Part shown: positions 16,370-24,032 of the stretch, in pieces
How positions within the stretch are numbered: the stretch's first letter is position 1
How the letters are laid out: each line of letters begins with the position of its first letter
NCBI RefSeq assembly: GCF_001984095.1
Contig: NZ_LYVQ01000013.1
Coordinates: forward strand, 1 to 48,887
Origin: Pelomonas sp. KK5
Lineage (GTDB): Bacteria; Pseudomonadota; Gammaproteobacteria; Burkholderiales; Burkholderiaceae_C
Direction: 5' to 3'
DNA: 48,887 nt
Made by a program: the position numbers and the translations under genes
The notes under the pieces: generated by a model
What the model was told of the DNA's origin: nothing
The model's input: the letters and a program-made list of their open reading frames with translations, nothing else
Database searches by the model: none

Positions 16370-17131
16370 TCAATGGGCCAGCAGGCCGCCGTCCACGACG
16401 ACGTCGGTGCCAGTGATGAAGGACGCCTCGCTGGACGCCAGGAAGAGCGCGGTGGACACGACCTCGTCGGATTCGCCGGGCCGGTCCATCAGCACGCCGT
16501 CCAGGATGACGGCACGCGCGGCCGCGTTCTGCATGAAGGCTTCCGTCCCCGGCGTGGCGATGAAGCCCGGGCTGATGCTGACGGCCCGGATGCCGACCTT
16601 GGCCCCCTCGATCGCGATCTGCCGGGTGAACGAAACCACCGCGCCTTTGGCCGCCGCGTGGGCCGAGATGCCCGCCGCCTTGGAGCCGCCCCAGGCGGCG
16701 ACGGACGACACGTTCAGCACCACGCCCCGCTGCTTCGCAAGATGCGGCCAGGCGTACTTGGTGGCGAAGAAGACCAGGTCGATCTCGTTGCGCATCGTGT
16801 AGCGCCAATCCTCGATCGACAGCTCGGCCACCGGCCCGAAGCGGGCGGCCGAGGCATTGTTGTAGAGCAGGTCGATGCGCCCGTGCTGCTCCGCGGCGCT
16901 CTCAATCCAAAGGCGCGCCTGCTCGGGGTCGCCCAGGTCCACCGGCGCCGTGCCGTGCAGCACCAGGCCTTCGGCGGCCATCAGCGCGCGCGTGCCCTCA
17001 TGCCCGTCGGCGTTGACATCGCAACCGACAACGATGGCGCCCTCGCGCGCGAAGCGCAGCGCGGCGACGCGTCCCTGCCCGCCGCCGCTGCCGGTCAGCA
17101 GGACGACCTTGCCTTCGAAGCGACCGGCCAT
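16370..17131 (-). CDS. SDR with His in place of the catalytic Tyr
   Basis: This 253-aa SDR keeps the cofactor turn TGSGGGQG (13-20), NNAS near 91-94, Ser142/143 in NVSSVAAW and Lys162. The tyrosine of YxxxK, however, is His158 (SAHAAAKGAV). The C-terminal ITGTDVVVDGG strand is normal. I have the impression that His at this place recurs in some SDR subgroups, so activity is possible. It lies two bases upstream of nothing else but the dioxygenase gene (29-base gap) and directly follows the ferredoxin with a 2-base gap, so the three are one transcript. It may handle a dihydrodiol or a steroid-type alcohol before ring cleavage; this is inference. Confidence 0.87.
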   Translation of the reverse strand: MAGRFEGKVVLLTGSGGGQGRVAALRFAREGAIVVGCDVNADGHEGTRALMAAEGLVLHGTAPVDLGDPEQARLWIESAAEQHGRIDLLYNNASAARFGPVAELSIEDWRYTMRNEIDLVFFATKYAWPHLAKQRGVVLNVSSVAAWGGSKAAGISAHAAAKGAVVSFTRQIAIEGAKVGIRAVSISPGFIATPGTEAFMQNAAARAVILDGVLMDRPGESDEVVSTALFLASSEASFITGTDVVVDGGLLAH

Positions 17132-17133
17132 GG

Positions 17134-17355
17134 TCAGGCGATGGCTTCGACGACCAGTGCCTCGGCCGGACAGGCCGCGGCGCCTTCCTTGGCTTCATCC
17201 TCCAGGCCGGCGGGCACCAGGTCACTGTCCAGATAGACAAGCCCGTCGGAATCCAGCTTGTAGACCGTGGGGCAGACCTGGGCGCACAGGCCATAGCCGC
17301 AGCAGCGGCTGCGATCGGCGATGACGCGGAATTTCGGGGTGTCGGACGAACTCAT
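17134..17355 (-). CDS. P450-type ferredoxin, 3Fe-4S / 4Fe-4S
   Basis: The 73-aa protein carries the pattern Cys-x2-Tyr-x2-Cys-x3-CysPro near residues 18-29 (RCCGYGLCAQVCP) and a final Cys-Pro near 62 (AAACPAEAL). A non-cysteine residue at the second position of CxxCxxC is typical of small ferredoxins that feed electrons to bacterial cytochromes P450. It is first in the operon ferredoxin-SDR-dioxygenase and divergent from IclR. The only P450 gene in the window is about 18 kb away, and no ferredoxin reductase gene is in sight, so pairing with that P450 is inference; service to the local dioxygenase or SDR is less likely chemically. A GGAGACAAG site precedes the ATG. Confidence 0.88.
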   Translation of the reverse strand: MSSSDTPKFRVIADRSRCCGYGLCAQVCPTVYKLDSDGLVYLDSDLVPAGLEDEAKEGAAACPAEALVVEAIA

Positions 17356-17544
17356 CTTGTCTCCTGTCGTCGATCTCTTGGCGACTAATTATGCACACTA
17401 ATGCCGATTGTGTATCCAAATCAGTGATGAGCCGATTGGTGATTATTCGGATGTCGGAATGCCTTTCCATATCTAGAATGAAATGACCTCCCTCCCCGGC
17501 CACGCCTCGCGCACGGCACCACTTCATCCTCGCATTCCATCACC
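17356..17544. promoter_or_regulatory. Divergent promoter region between ferredoxin operon and IclR gene
   Basis: The 189-base gap is AT-richer than its surroundings. It holds an imperfect palindrome ACAC-N11-GTGT at 17395-17413 and a direct repeat GCCGATTG at 17403-17410 and 17431-17438, 28 bases apart. Either could bind the IclR protein encoded next to it. Confidence 0.35.
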
Positions 17545-18369
17545 ATGCCCAGCGCGACGAACGAAGAACACGAAGTGGACGAAGACGCCGACAGCGGCGC
17601 CCGCAGCAGCGGCGCCAGCGCCAGCGGCGTCACGGTCAAGCCGGTCTCGAATGCGATCCGCATCCTGCGCTACCTGTCGCAGACCGCAGCGCCCGAGCGC
17701 GCCGCCGATATCGCGCGCCACCTGCAGATCAATCCCAGCACCTGCTTCAACATCCTGCGCACGCTGGTCGCGGAGGAGGTGGTCGAGTTCAGTCCGGTGT
17801 TCAAGATGTACACCGTCGGCCTGGGCTTGGCCAAGCTCGCCAACCAGGTGATGACACAGGGCCAGCGCATCGAACTGGCCCGCCCGGTGATGGAAGACCT
17901 CGCGGCGCGCTACCAGGTCACGATGACGCTGTGGCGCCGTATGGGGCTCGACCGCATCGTGCTGGTCAGCTCCGTCGTGAGCCCGGCCGCACTGCGCATC
18001 GACATGCCGCCAGGGCAGCGCCTGCCGCTGCTGATGGGCGCCAGCGGCCGCCTGTTCATCGGTCAACTGGGCTGGAGCGAGGAAGAAACCCGCAAGGAGT
18101 TCGAGGGCATCCACTGGTCGCGTCCGATTTCCTTCGACACCTACTGGCGCGAAGTGAACAGGGCCAGGAAGCGCGGCTGGGCCCAGGACGACGGCTACTT
18201 CTCCAACGGCATCCTCGCCATCGCCGCCCCGGTCTACGACCCGGCGGGCACCATCGCGTTCACGCTGTCCGCCGTGATGATCCGCGGCCACTACGACGAC
18301 GCTGGCGTGGACGCCATCGGCGAGGCGCTGCGCGCCGCCGGTACAGCGCTCACCAAGACGCTGTTCTAG
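17545..18369 (+). CDS. IclR-family transcriptional regulator
   Basis: The 274-aa protein starts with a polar, Ser/Ala-rich leader of about 30 residues. An IclR winged helix follows (about 33-95, with SNAIRILRYLSQ and NPSTCFNILRTL), then the IclR effector domain (about 110-270, with GASGRLFIG and IAIAAPVYD). IclR proteins often control aromatic and aliphatic ring degradation as activators or repressors. It stands between the minus-strand ferredoxin operon and the plus-strand operon that starts with the amidohydrolase, and a 25-base palindrome follows its stop codon, so it probably governs both. The start is uncertain because no strong ribosome binding site precedes the ATG. Confidence 0.9.
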   Translation: MPSATNEEHEVDEDADSGARSSGASASGVTVKPVSNAIRILRYLSQTAAPERAADIARHLQINPSTCFNILRTLVAEEVVEFSPVFKMYTVGLGLAKLANQVMTQGQRIELARPVMEDLAARYQVTMTLWRRMGLDRIVLVSSVVSPAALRIDMPPGQRLPLLMGASGRLFIGQLGWSEEETRKEFEGIHWSRPISFDTYWREVNRARKRGWAQDDGYFSNGILAIAAPVYDPAGTIAFTLSAVMIRGHYDDAGVDAIGEALRAAGTALTKTLF

Positions 18370-18397
18370 GTACAAACACCAGACCGGACTCAATTAC

Positions 18398-18422
18398 TGA
18401 ACAGAGTCATTGATTCTGTTCA
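18398..18422. promoter_or_regulatory. Operator-like palindrome before the amidohydrolase operon
   Basis: TGAACAGA-N9-TCTGTTCA is a perfect 8-bp inverted repeat in an AT-rich gap between the IclR stop and the amidohydrolase start (18507). The half site TCTGTTCA recurs at 30816-30823, just before the second large operon. The regulator is probably the IclR protein, by position. Confidence 0.55.
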
Positions 18423-18506
18423 ATTTAAATCCTATCATCAGCTCCACATCGGAACCGAGCGCGGCCGCAGTCCGCTTCGCCGCTCACGCAACCCAAGGGG
18501 AAGTTG

Positions 18507-19814
18507 ATGAAACTGGAAGACCTGATCCTCGTCAGCGTTGACGATCACGCCATCGAGCCGCCGAATGCCTTCGAGCGCCACATGCCCGCCAAATACAAGG
18601 GCCGCCACCCGAAGGTCGAGCAGATCAAGGGCCGCGACGTCTGGGTGTTCGAGGAGCGCGCCACCGGCTACATGGGCCTGAACTCCGTCGTCGGTCGGCC
18701 CAAGGAGGAGTACGGCATGGAGCCGCTGTCCTACGCCCACATGCGCCGCGGCACCTGGGACGTGAAGGCCCGCGTCGACGACATGAACGCCAACGGCGTG
18801 CTGGGGTCGCTGTGCTTCCCCACCTTCCCCGGCTTTGCCGGCCAGCGCTTCCAGGGCATCGAGGATCGCGGCGTCTCGCTGGCGGCCATCCAGGCCTACA
18901 ACGACTGGCACCTGCACGACTGGTGCAACGCGGCGCCGGGCCGCTTCATCCCGCTGATGATGGTGCCCTGGTGGGACATGCAGGCGGCCGCCGCCGAGGT
19001 CAAGCGCATGGCGGACCAGGGCGTGCATGCGGTCACGCTGTCGGACAACCCGACGGTGCACGGCTACCCCTCCATCCACAACGACCACTGGGATCCGCTG
19101 TGGAAGGCCTGCGCCGACAACAACGTCGTCGTCTGCTGCCACATCGGCACCGGCGCCAAGGCGGCCCACGCCTCGGACGAATCGCCGATCGACGCCTGGA
19201 TCACTTCGATGCCGATCTCGATCGCCAACTCGGCGGCCGACTGGATCTGGGCGCCGATGTGGAAGAAGTTCCCCAACCTGAAGATGGCCCTGTCCGAAGG
19301 CGGCATCGGCTGGATTCCCTACCTTCTCGAACGCGCCGACTTCACCTACAACCACCACCACGCCTGGACCAACACCAACTTCGGCGGCAAGAAGCCCAGC
19401 GACACCTTCAACAAGCACTTCATCACCTGCTTCATCGAAGACGCCTTCGGCCTGAAGAACCTGGACTCGATCAACGTGGACATGGCCTGCTGGGAATGCG
19501 ACTACCCGCATTCCGACTGCACCTGGCCGCACTCGGCGGAAGTGTTCCAGAAGCAGTCCGCCCACCTGAGCGACGAGATCATCAACAAGATCACGCACCT
19601 GAACGCCATGCGCGAGTTCAGCTACGACCCGTTCAGCATCCTCGGCCGCGAGAACTGCACCGTGGGCGCACTGAAGGCGCAGGCCAAGCACGTCAGCGTG
19701 GAGCCCGCGCTGGGCCTGGGCGGCGCCGCGCCGGAGCGTGATCCGAACAAGCCGGTGACCTCGGGCGACATCAACCGCATGTTCGCTGCGGCGGACGCGC
19801 AGACGGCGCTGTGA
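18507..19814 (+). CDS. Amidohydrolase family 2 metalloenzyme (ACMSD-like superfamily)
   Basis: The 435-aa protein is a TIM-barrel amidohydrolase of the PF04909 type, a group that holds decarboxylases and C-C hydrolases. Visible features are SVDDHAIEPP at residues 10-19, a metal-site His in VVVCCHIGTG near 212, GGIGWIPYLLERAD near 268 and ECDYPHSD near 330, where the Asp is the likely catalytic base. I see no signal peptide. ATG at 18507 is chosen because AAGGGGAAG precedes it; a TTG stands directly upstream. It is the first gene of the operon with the acyl-CoA dehydrogenases. Related proteins recur in steroid and terpenoid catabolic clusters of actinobacteria and sphingomonads, to my knowledge with few defined reactions. 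Confidence 0.87.
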   Translation: MKLEDLILVSVDDHAIEPPNAFERHMPAKYKGRHPKVEQIKGRDVWVFEERATGYMGLNSVVGRPKEEYGMEPLSYAHMRRGTWDVKARVDDMNANGVLGSLCFPTFPGFAGQRFQGIEDRGVSLAAIQAYNDWHLHDWCNAAPGRFIPLMMVPWWDMQAAAAEVKRMADQGVHAVTLSDNPTVHGYPSIHNDHWDPLWKACADNNVVVCCHIGTGAKAAHASDESPIDAWITSMPISIANSAADWIWAPMWKKFPNLKMALSEGGIGWIPYLLERADFTYNHHHAWTNTNFGGKKPSDTFNKHFITCFIEDAFGLKNLDSINVDMACWECDYPHSDCTWPHSAEVFQKQSAHLSDEIINKITHLNAMREFSYDPFSILGRENCTVGALKAQAKHVSVEPALGLGGAAPERDPNKPVTSGDINRMFAAADAQTAL

Positions 19815-19896
19815 AGGCCGAGCGCTGGGCCGCCCCCGAGCCGGCCTTCGTCCCCGCGGGGGACCGATCGATGTACCCATCGGGCGAGGGGCTCAC

Positions 19897-21051
19897 ATGA
19901 TTGCTCAGGAGTTCAGGTACAGCCGGATTCCTGCGGCGGCCGAGGCTCAGCGCCAGGAGGTCCGCAGCTTTCTGCGTGAGGCGCTGGGCGACTATCCGCC
20001 GGAGCGTCGCGCCGATTCCTGGATGGGCTTCGATGCGAGCTTCAGCCGCAAGCTGGGCGCCAGGGGCTGGATCGGCATGGCCCTGCCCAGGCGCTACGGC
20101 GGCGCCGAGGCCGGCCCCTTTGCCCGCTACGTGGTCATCGAGGAACTGCTCGCGGCCGGCGCGCCCGTGTCGGCGCACTGGATCGCGGACCGGCAGAGCG
20201 GTCCGCTGATCCTGCGCTACGGCAGCGACGCGCAGCGGGACCGCCACCTGCCAGCGATCTGCCGCGGCGAGCAGTACTTCTGCATCGGCATGAGCGAGCC
20301 GGGCTCGGGGTCAGATCTTGCCTCGATCAAGTCGCGCGCCCGGCGCATCGAGGGCACGGACCGCTGGCTGCTGAACGGCCAGAAGCTCTGGACCACCAAC
20401 GCCCACAAGTCGCACTTCATGATCGCGCTGGTGCGCACGGCCGAGCCGACCAAGGCGCGGCATGAGGGCATGTCGCAGTTCATCATCGACCTGGGCGCGC
20501 CCGGCGTGACGATCCGCCCGATCCGCGACCTGGCTGGCAGCGAACATTTCAACGAGGTCTTCTTCGACAACGTGGAACTGGGCCCGGAGTCGCTGATCGG
20601 CACCGAAGGCCAGGGCTGGGAACAGGTGACGGCGGAGCTGGCCTTCGAGCGCAGCGGGCCGGAACGCTTCCTCAGCAGCATCGCGCTGCTGCACACGCTG
20701 ATCGACGCCATCGGCCCCGCACCCGACGCGCTGCAGGCCAAGGAGATCGGACGCCTCACGGCGAAGCTGATCGGGCTGCGCACGATGTCGCTGTCCGTCA
20801 CGGCCCAACTGGCCGCGGGCGCCAATCCGGCGCTGGCCGCTTCCTGCGTCAAGGACCTGGGCACCGGCTTCGAGCAGGAGCTGCCCGAGATCGCCCAACT
20901 GCTGCACGACACGCCGCCAAGCACCGCAGGCGGCAGCACCCATGCCCGCGTGCTCGCGCAACTGACGCAGATGGCGCCGTCCTTCTCGCTGCGCGGCGGC
21001 ACCCGGGAAATCCTGCGCGGCATCATCGCGCGTGGCTTAGGACTGCGCTGA
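19897..21051 (+). CDS. Acyl-CoA dehydrogenase, large partner of a pair
   Basis: The 384-aa flavoprotein has the acyl-CoA dehydrogenase fold. It shows MSEPGSGSDLASI near residue 130, W in LNGQKLWTTNAHK near 158 and the C-terminal RGGTREILRGIIA that holds FAD. It should introduce an alpha-beta double bond into a CoA ester. It overlaps the next acyl-CoA dehydrogenase gene by one base (TGATG), the arrangement of the heteromeric enzymes (ChsE4-ChsE5 type) used on bulky ring or side-chain CoA esters in steroid degraders. The gap from the amidohydrolase gene is 82 bases, with a GC hairpin around 19850. Confidence 0.88.
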   Translation: MIAQEFRYSRIPAAAEAQRQEVRSFLREALGDYPPERRADSWMGFDASFSRKLGARGWIGMALPRRYGGAEAGPFARYVVIEELLAAGAPVSAHWIADRQSGPLILRYGSDAQRDRHLPAICRGEQYFCIGMSEPGSGSDLASIKSRARRIEGTDRWLLNGQKLWTTNAHKSHFMIALVRTAEPTKARHEGMSQFIIDLGAPGVTIRPIRDLAGSEHFNEVFFDNVELGPESLIGTEGQGWEQVTAELAFERSGPERFLSSIALLHTLIDAIGPAPDALQAKEIGRLTAKLIGLRTMSLSVTAQLAAGANPALAASCVKDLGTGFEQELPEIAQLLHDTPPSTAGGSTHARVLAQLTQMAPSFSLRGGTREILRGIIARGLGLR

Positions 21052-22067
21052 TGCGTGAACTCTTCGAATCGACCGTCGAGCGCCTGCTCGCGGATATCTG
21101 CACGCCCGAGGCCGTGCTCGCCAGCGAAGGCGGCCGGTGGCCGGCGGCACTGTGGGCAGCCATCGAGGAGTCCGGTTTCACCCTGGCGGCGGCGCCGGAA
21201 TCCAGCGGTGGCGCCGGCGCGAGCTGGGACGACCTGTTCCCCGTGCTGCTCGCCTGCGGCCGGCACTGCGCGCCCCTGCCCTTGCCCGAAGCGATCCTGG
21301 CCAATTGGCTGCTGGGCTGCGCGGGGCTGGAGGCCGTGGGCGGCCCCTTGTCCGTCGCCGTCGATGCCAGACTCAGCTGGGTCGACGGCTCGCTCAGCGG
21401 GCGCCTGGGCGGCGTGCCCTGGGGCCGGCATGTGGAGCATGTCGTAGCCCTCGTCGGCACCGATGTCGTCCTGCTGGCCACCGCGTCGGCATCGACCGTC
21501 ACCGAAGGTCAGAACACCGCCGGCGAAGCCCGCGACGACCTGAACTTCAGCAGCGTCACACCCATCGCCAGCGCCACCCTGCCGGCCGGTCTCGGTGCCG
21601 ACGCTCTGCTGCAAGGTGCCGCCCTGCTCCGCGCCGCGCAGACGGCCGGCGCGCTCCAGGCCGTGCTGGCCATGTGCACCCAGCATGCCACCGAGCGGGT
21701 GCAGTTCGGCAAGCCGATCGGCAGCTTCCAGGCCATCGGGCACCAGATCGCCGTGCTGGCCGAACAGGTGGCGCTGGCTACCGTCACCGCCGAGGCCGCC
21801 TGCGCCGAATTCGCGCCGCTGCGGATCGCTTCTGCGAAGGTGTGCAGCGCCGAGGCCGCCGGCATCGCCGCGGGCATCGCCCACGCCGTGCACGGCGCCA
21901 TGGGCTTCACCCACGAGCACCGCCTGCACCTGAGCACGCGCCGGCTCTGGGCCTGGCGCAGCGAGTACGGCTCGGCGAGCGAGTGGTCGCAACGCATCGG
22001 CCGGCTGGCCTGCGCCGGTGGCGCGACCAACTTCTGGCCCGCCATCACCGCCGGAAAATTCAAATGA
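21051..22067 (+). CDS. Acyl-CoA dehydrogenase, short partner of a pair
   Basis: The 338-aa protein is shorter than ordinary acyl-CoA dehydrogenases. The N-terminal and middle domains are degenerate, and the MSEPG and W-T-N flavin-contact motifs are not evident. The C-terminal helical domain is recognisable (QFGKPIGSFQAIGHQIA near residue 221, HGAMGFTHEHRLHL near 283). Proteins like this are the partner subunits of alpha2-beta2 acyl-CoA dehydrogenases, where FAD sits at the interface. It overlaps its neighbours on both sides, by one base upstream and four downstream, so it is translationally coupled. It could alternatively be an inactive regulator of its partner. Confidence 0.85.
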   Translation: MRELFESTVERLLADICTPEAVLASEGGRWPAALWAAIEESGFTLAAAPESSGGAGASWDDLFPVLLACGRHCAPLPLPEAILANWLLGCAGLEAVGGPLSVAVDARLSWVDGSLSGRLGGVPWGRHVEHVVALVGTDVVLLATASASTVTEGQNTAGEARDDLNFSSVTPIASATLPAGLGADALLQGAALLRAAQTAGALQAVLAMCTQHATERVQFGKPIGSFQAIGHQIAVLAEQVALATVTAEAACAEFAPLRIASAKVCSAEAAGIAAGIAHAVHGAMGFTHEHRLHLSTRRLWAWRSEYGSASEWSQRIGRLACAGGATNFWPAITAGKFK

Positions 22068-22885
22068 GCGCTGCCATCGACAACAACAATCCCTTCCTGC
22101 TGGTCGAGCGCCACGGGCCCGTCGTGCTGGTCCGCATGAACCGGCCTGAGACGCGCAACGCCTTGTCCGAGCCGCAGCAGATGCAGGAATTCGTGGATCT
22201 CTGCCACGGCCTGCGCCGCGACCGCGAGGCCAAGGTCCTGGTGCTGACCGGCAATGGCTCGGCCTTCTGCGCCGGCGGCAACGTCAAGGACATGCAGACC
22301 CGCGGTGGCATCTTCGCCGGCAGCCCCTACGAGGTGCGCAACAGCTATCGCGACGGCATCCAGCGCATCCCGTTGGCGCTGTACGAACTGGACCTGCCGG
22401 TGATCGCGGCCGTCAACGGGCCCGCCATCGGCGCCGGCCTGGATCTGGCCTGCATGTGCGACATCCGCATCGCGTCCGACAAGGCCCTGTTCGCCGAGAG
22501 CTTCGTCAAGCTGGGCATCGTGCCCGGCGACGGCGGCGCCTGGCTGCTGCCGCGCGTGATCGGCCTGCCCAAGGCCAGCCTGATGGCCTTCACCGGCGAC
22601 ACCATCGACGCCGCCAAGGCCGAGCAATGGGGCCTGGTGGCGCAGGTGGTACCGGCCATCGAACTGGAGCAGGAAGCGCTGGCGCTGGCCCAGCGCATCG
22701 CCGCCAATCCGGCCCACGCGCTGCGCCTGACCAAGCGCCTGCTTCGCGAAGGCCAGCACATGCGCCTGGACTCCCTGCTGGAGCTCTCGGCCGCCTACCA
22801 GGCGCTGGCCCATCACACCGAAGACCATCACGAGTCGGTCAACGCCTTCCTCGAGAAGCGCCCGGCCCGGTACACAGGAAAGTAG
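22064..22885 (+). CDS. Enoyl-CoA hydratase/isomerase (crotonase) family
   Basis: The 273-aa protein has the crotonase fold. The oxyanion-hole segments AFCAGGNVKDM (about 68-77) and NGPAIGAGLDLA (118-129) are clear. The two glutamates of classical enoyl-CoA hydratase are not at their usual places: Asp127 stands for the first and Phe148 for the second, with Asp156 nearby in PGDGGAW. The reaction may therefore be an isomerisation or hydration with a shifted acid/base, and the name hydratase is provisional. The ATG overlaps the previous stop as ATGA, and the next gene starts five bases after its stop, so it is coupled into the beta-oxidation set. Confidence 0.88.
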   Translation: MSAAIDNNNPFLLVERHGPVVLVRMNRPETRNALSEPQQMQEFVDLCHGLRRDREAKVLVLTGNGSAFCAGGNVKDMQTRGGIFAGSPYEVRNSYRDGIQRIPLALYELDLPVIAAVNGPAIGAGLDLACMCDIRIASDKALFAESFVKLGIVPGDGGAWLLPRVIGLPKASLMAFTGDTIDAAKAEQWGLVAQVVPAIELEQEALALAQRIAANPAHALRLTKRLLREGQHMRLDSLLELSAAYQALAHHTEDHHESVNAFLEKRPARYTGK

Positions 22886-22890
22886 TCGCC

Positions 22891-24015
22891 ATGCGCCCCG
22901 TCTTCCGCGAAGACCACGAACAGTTCCGCGAAACCGCCCGCCGCTTCGTCGACAAGGAGATCGTGCCCCATCTGCACGAGTGGGAACACGCCGGCATCGT
23001 GCCGAAGTCGCTCTGGCTCAAAGCGGGCGAGGCCGGCCTGCTGTGCTCCACCGTGCCCGAGGAATACGGCGGCTCGGGCGGCGACTTCGGCCACTCGGCC
23101 GTGATGATCGAGGAACTGGCCCGCGCCAACGCCACGGCCGTGGGCTTCACCACCCATTCGGAAATCGTCGCGCCCTACATCGTCGCCTACGGCAGCGAGG
23201 AGCAGAAGCAGCGCTGGCTGCCGCGCATGGTCAGCGGCGAGCTGATCGGCGTGATCGCGATGAGCGAGCCCGGCATCGGCAGCGACCTGCGGGCGATGCG
23301 CACCACCGCCCGGCGCGAGGGCGACGACTACATCGTCAACGGCCAGAAGACCTTCATCACCAACGGCGGCAACGCCGGCCTGATGGTCACCGCCACCAAG
23401 CTCGACCCGGCCGACAAGAAGTTGACTCTGGTCTGCGTGGAAGAGGAGCGGCCCGGCTTCGCCAAGGGCAAGCTGCTGGAGAAGATCGGCCTGAAGGGCC
23501 AGGACACCTCCGAATTGTTCTTCGACAACGTGCGCGTGCCGGTCGGCAACCGCCTGGGCGCCGAGAACGAAGGCTTCAAGTACCTGACCCATCAACTGGC
23601 CTGGGAGCGCACCATCATCGGCATCCGCGCCTGCGCCTCGATCGAGGCGCTGCTGGAGGAAACCATCGCCTACACGCGCGACCGCAAGGTCTTCGGCCAG
23701 ACGGTGTTCGACTTCCAGAACACTAAGTTCAAGCTGGCCGAGTGCAAGGCGCAGGCAACGATGCTGCGTGCCTTCGTCGACGATTGCCTCGCCAAGGCCA
23801 TGCGCGGCGAGCTGACCGCGGAGGTCGGCGCCATGTGCAAGCTGATGGGCTCGGAGATGCAGGGCAAGGTGCTCGACGAACTGCTCCAGCTGCACGGCGG
23901 CTACGGCTTCATGAGCGAGTACAAGGTCTCGCGGGCCTGGGTCGATGCGCGGGTGGCGCGGATCTACGGCGGCACCTCCGAGATCATGAAGGAAATCATT
24001 AGCCGGTCACTCTGA
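22891..24015 (+). CDS. Acyl-CoA dehydrogenase, full length
   Basis: This 374-aa protein is a standard acyl-CoA dehydrogenase: REDHEQFRETARRFVDKEI at the N-terminus, MSEPGIGSDLRAM near residue 129, NGQKTFITNGG near 150, DRKVFGQ near 265 and YGGTSEIMKEI at the C-terminus. It desaturates a CoA ester at C2-C3 and hands electrons to ETF. It is more canonical than the two preceding dehydrogenase genes and probably acts at another step of the same pathway. An AGGAAAG stands a little upstream of the ATG, and the gap to the crotonase gene is five bases. Confidence 0.92.
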   Translation: MRPVFREDHEQFRETARRFVDKEIVPHLHEWEHAGIVPKSLWLKAGEAGLLCSTVPEEYGGSGGDFGHSAVMIEELARANATAVGFTTHSEIVAPYIVAYGSEEQKQRWLPRMVSGELIGVIAMSEPGIGSDLRAMRTTARREGDDYIVNGQKTFITNGGNAGLMVTATKLDPADKKLTLVCVEEERPGFAKGKLLEKIGLKGQDTSELFFDNVRVPVGNRLGAENEGFKYLTHQLAWERTIIGIRACASIEALLEETIAYTRDRKVFGQTVFDFQNTKFKLAECKAQATMLRAFVDDCLAKAMRGELTAEVGAMCKLMGSEMQGKVLDELLQLHGGYGFMSEYKVSRAWVDARVARIYGGTSEIMKEIISRSL

Positions 24016-24032
24016 ACGCGGCAGCCCTGCTG

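Noticed and set aside
18438-19880. Minus-strand open frame opposite the amidohydrolase
   Set aside because: Val/His/Gly-rich with no family resemblance; the plus-strand frame has the metal-site motifs.
20217-21992. Minus-strand open frame of about 590 codons
   Set aside because: Antisense to two acyl-CoA dehydrogenase genes; composition is not protein-like.
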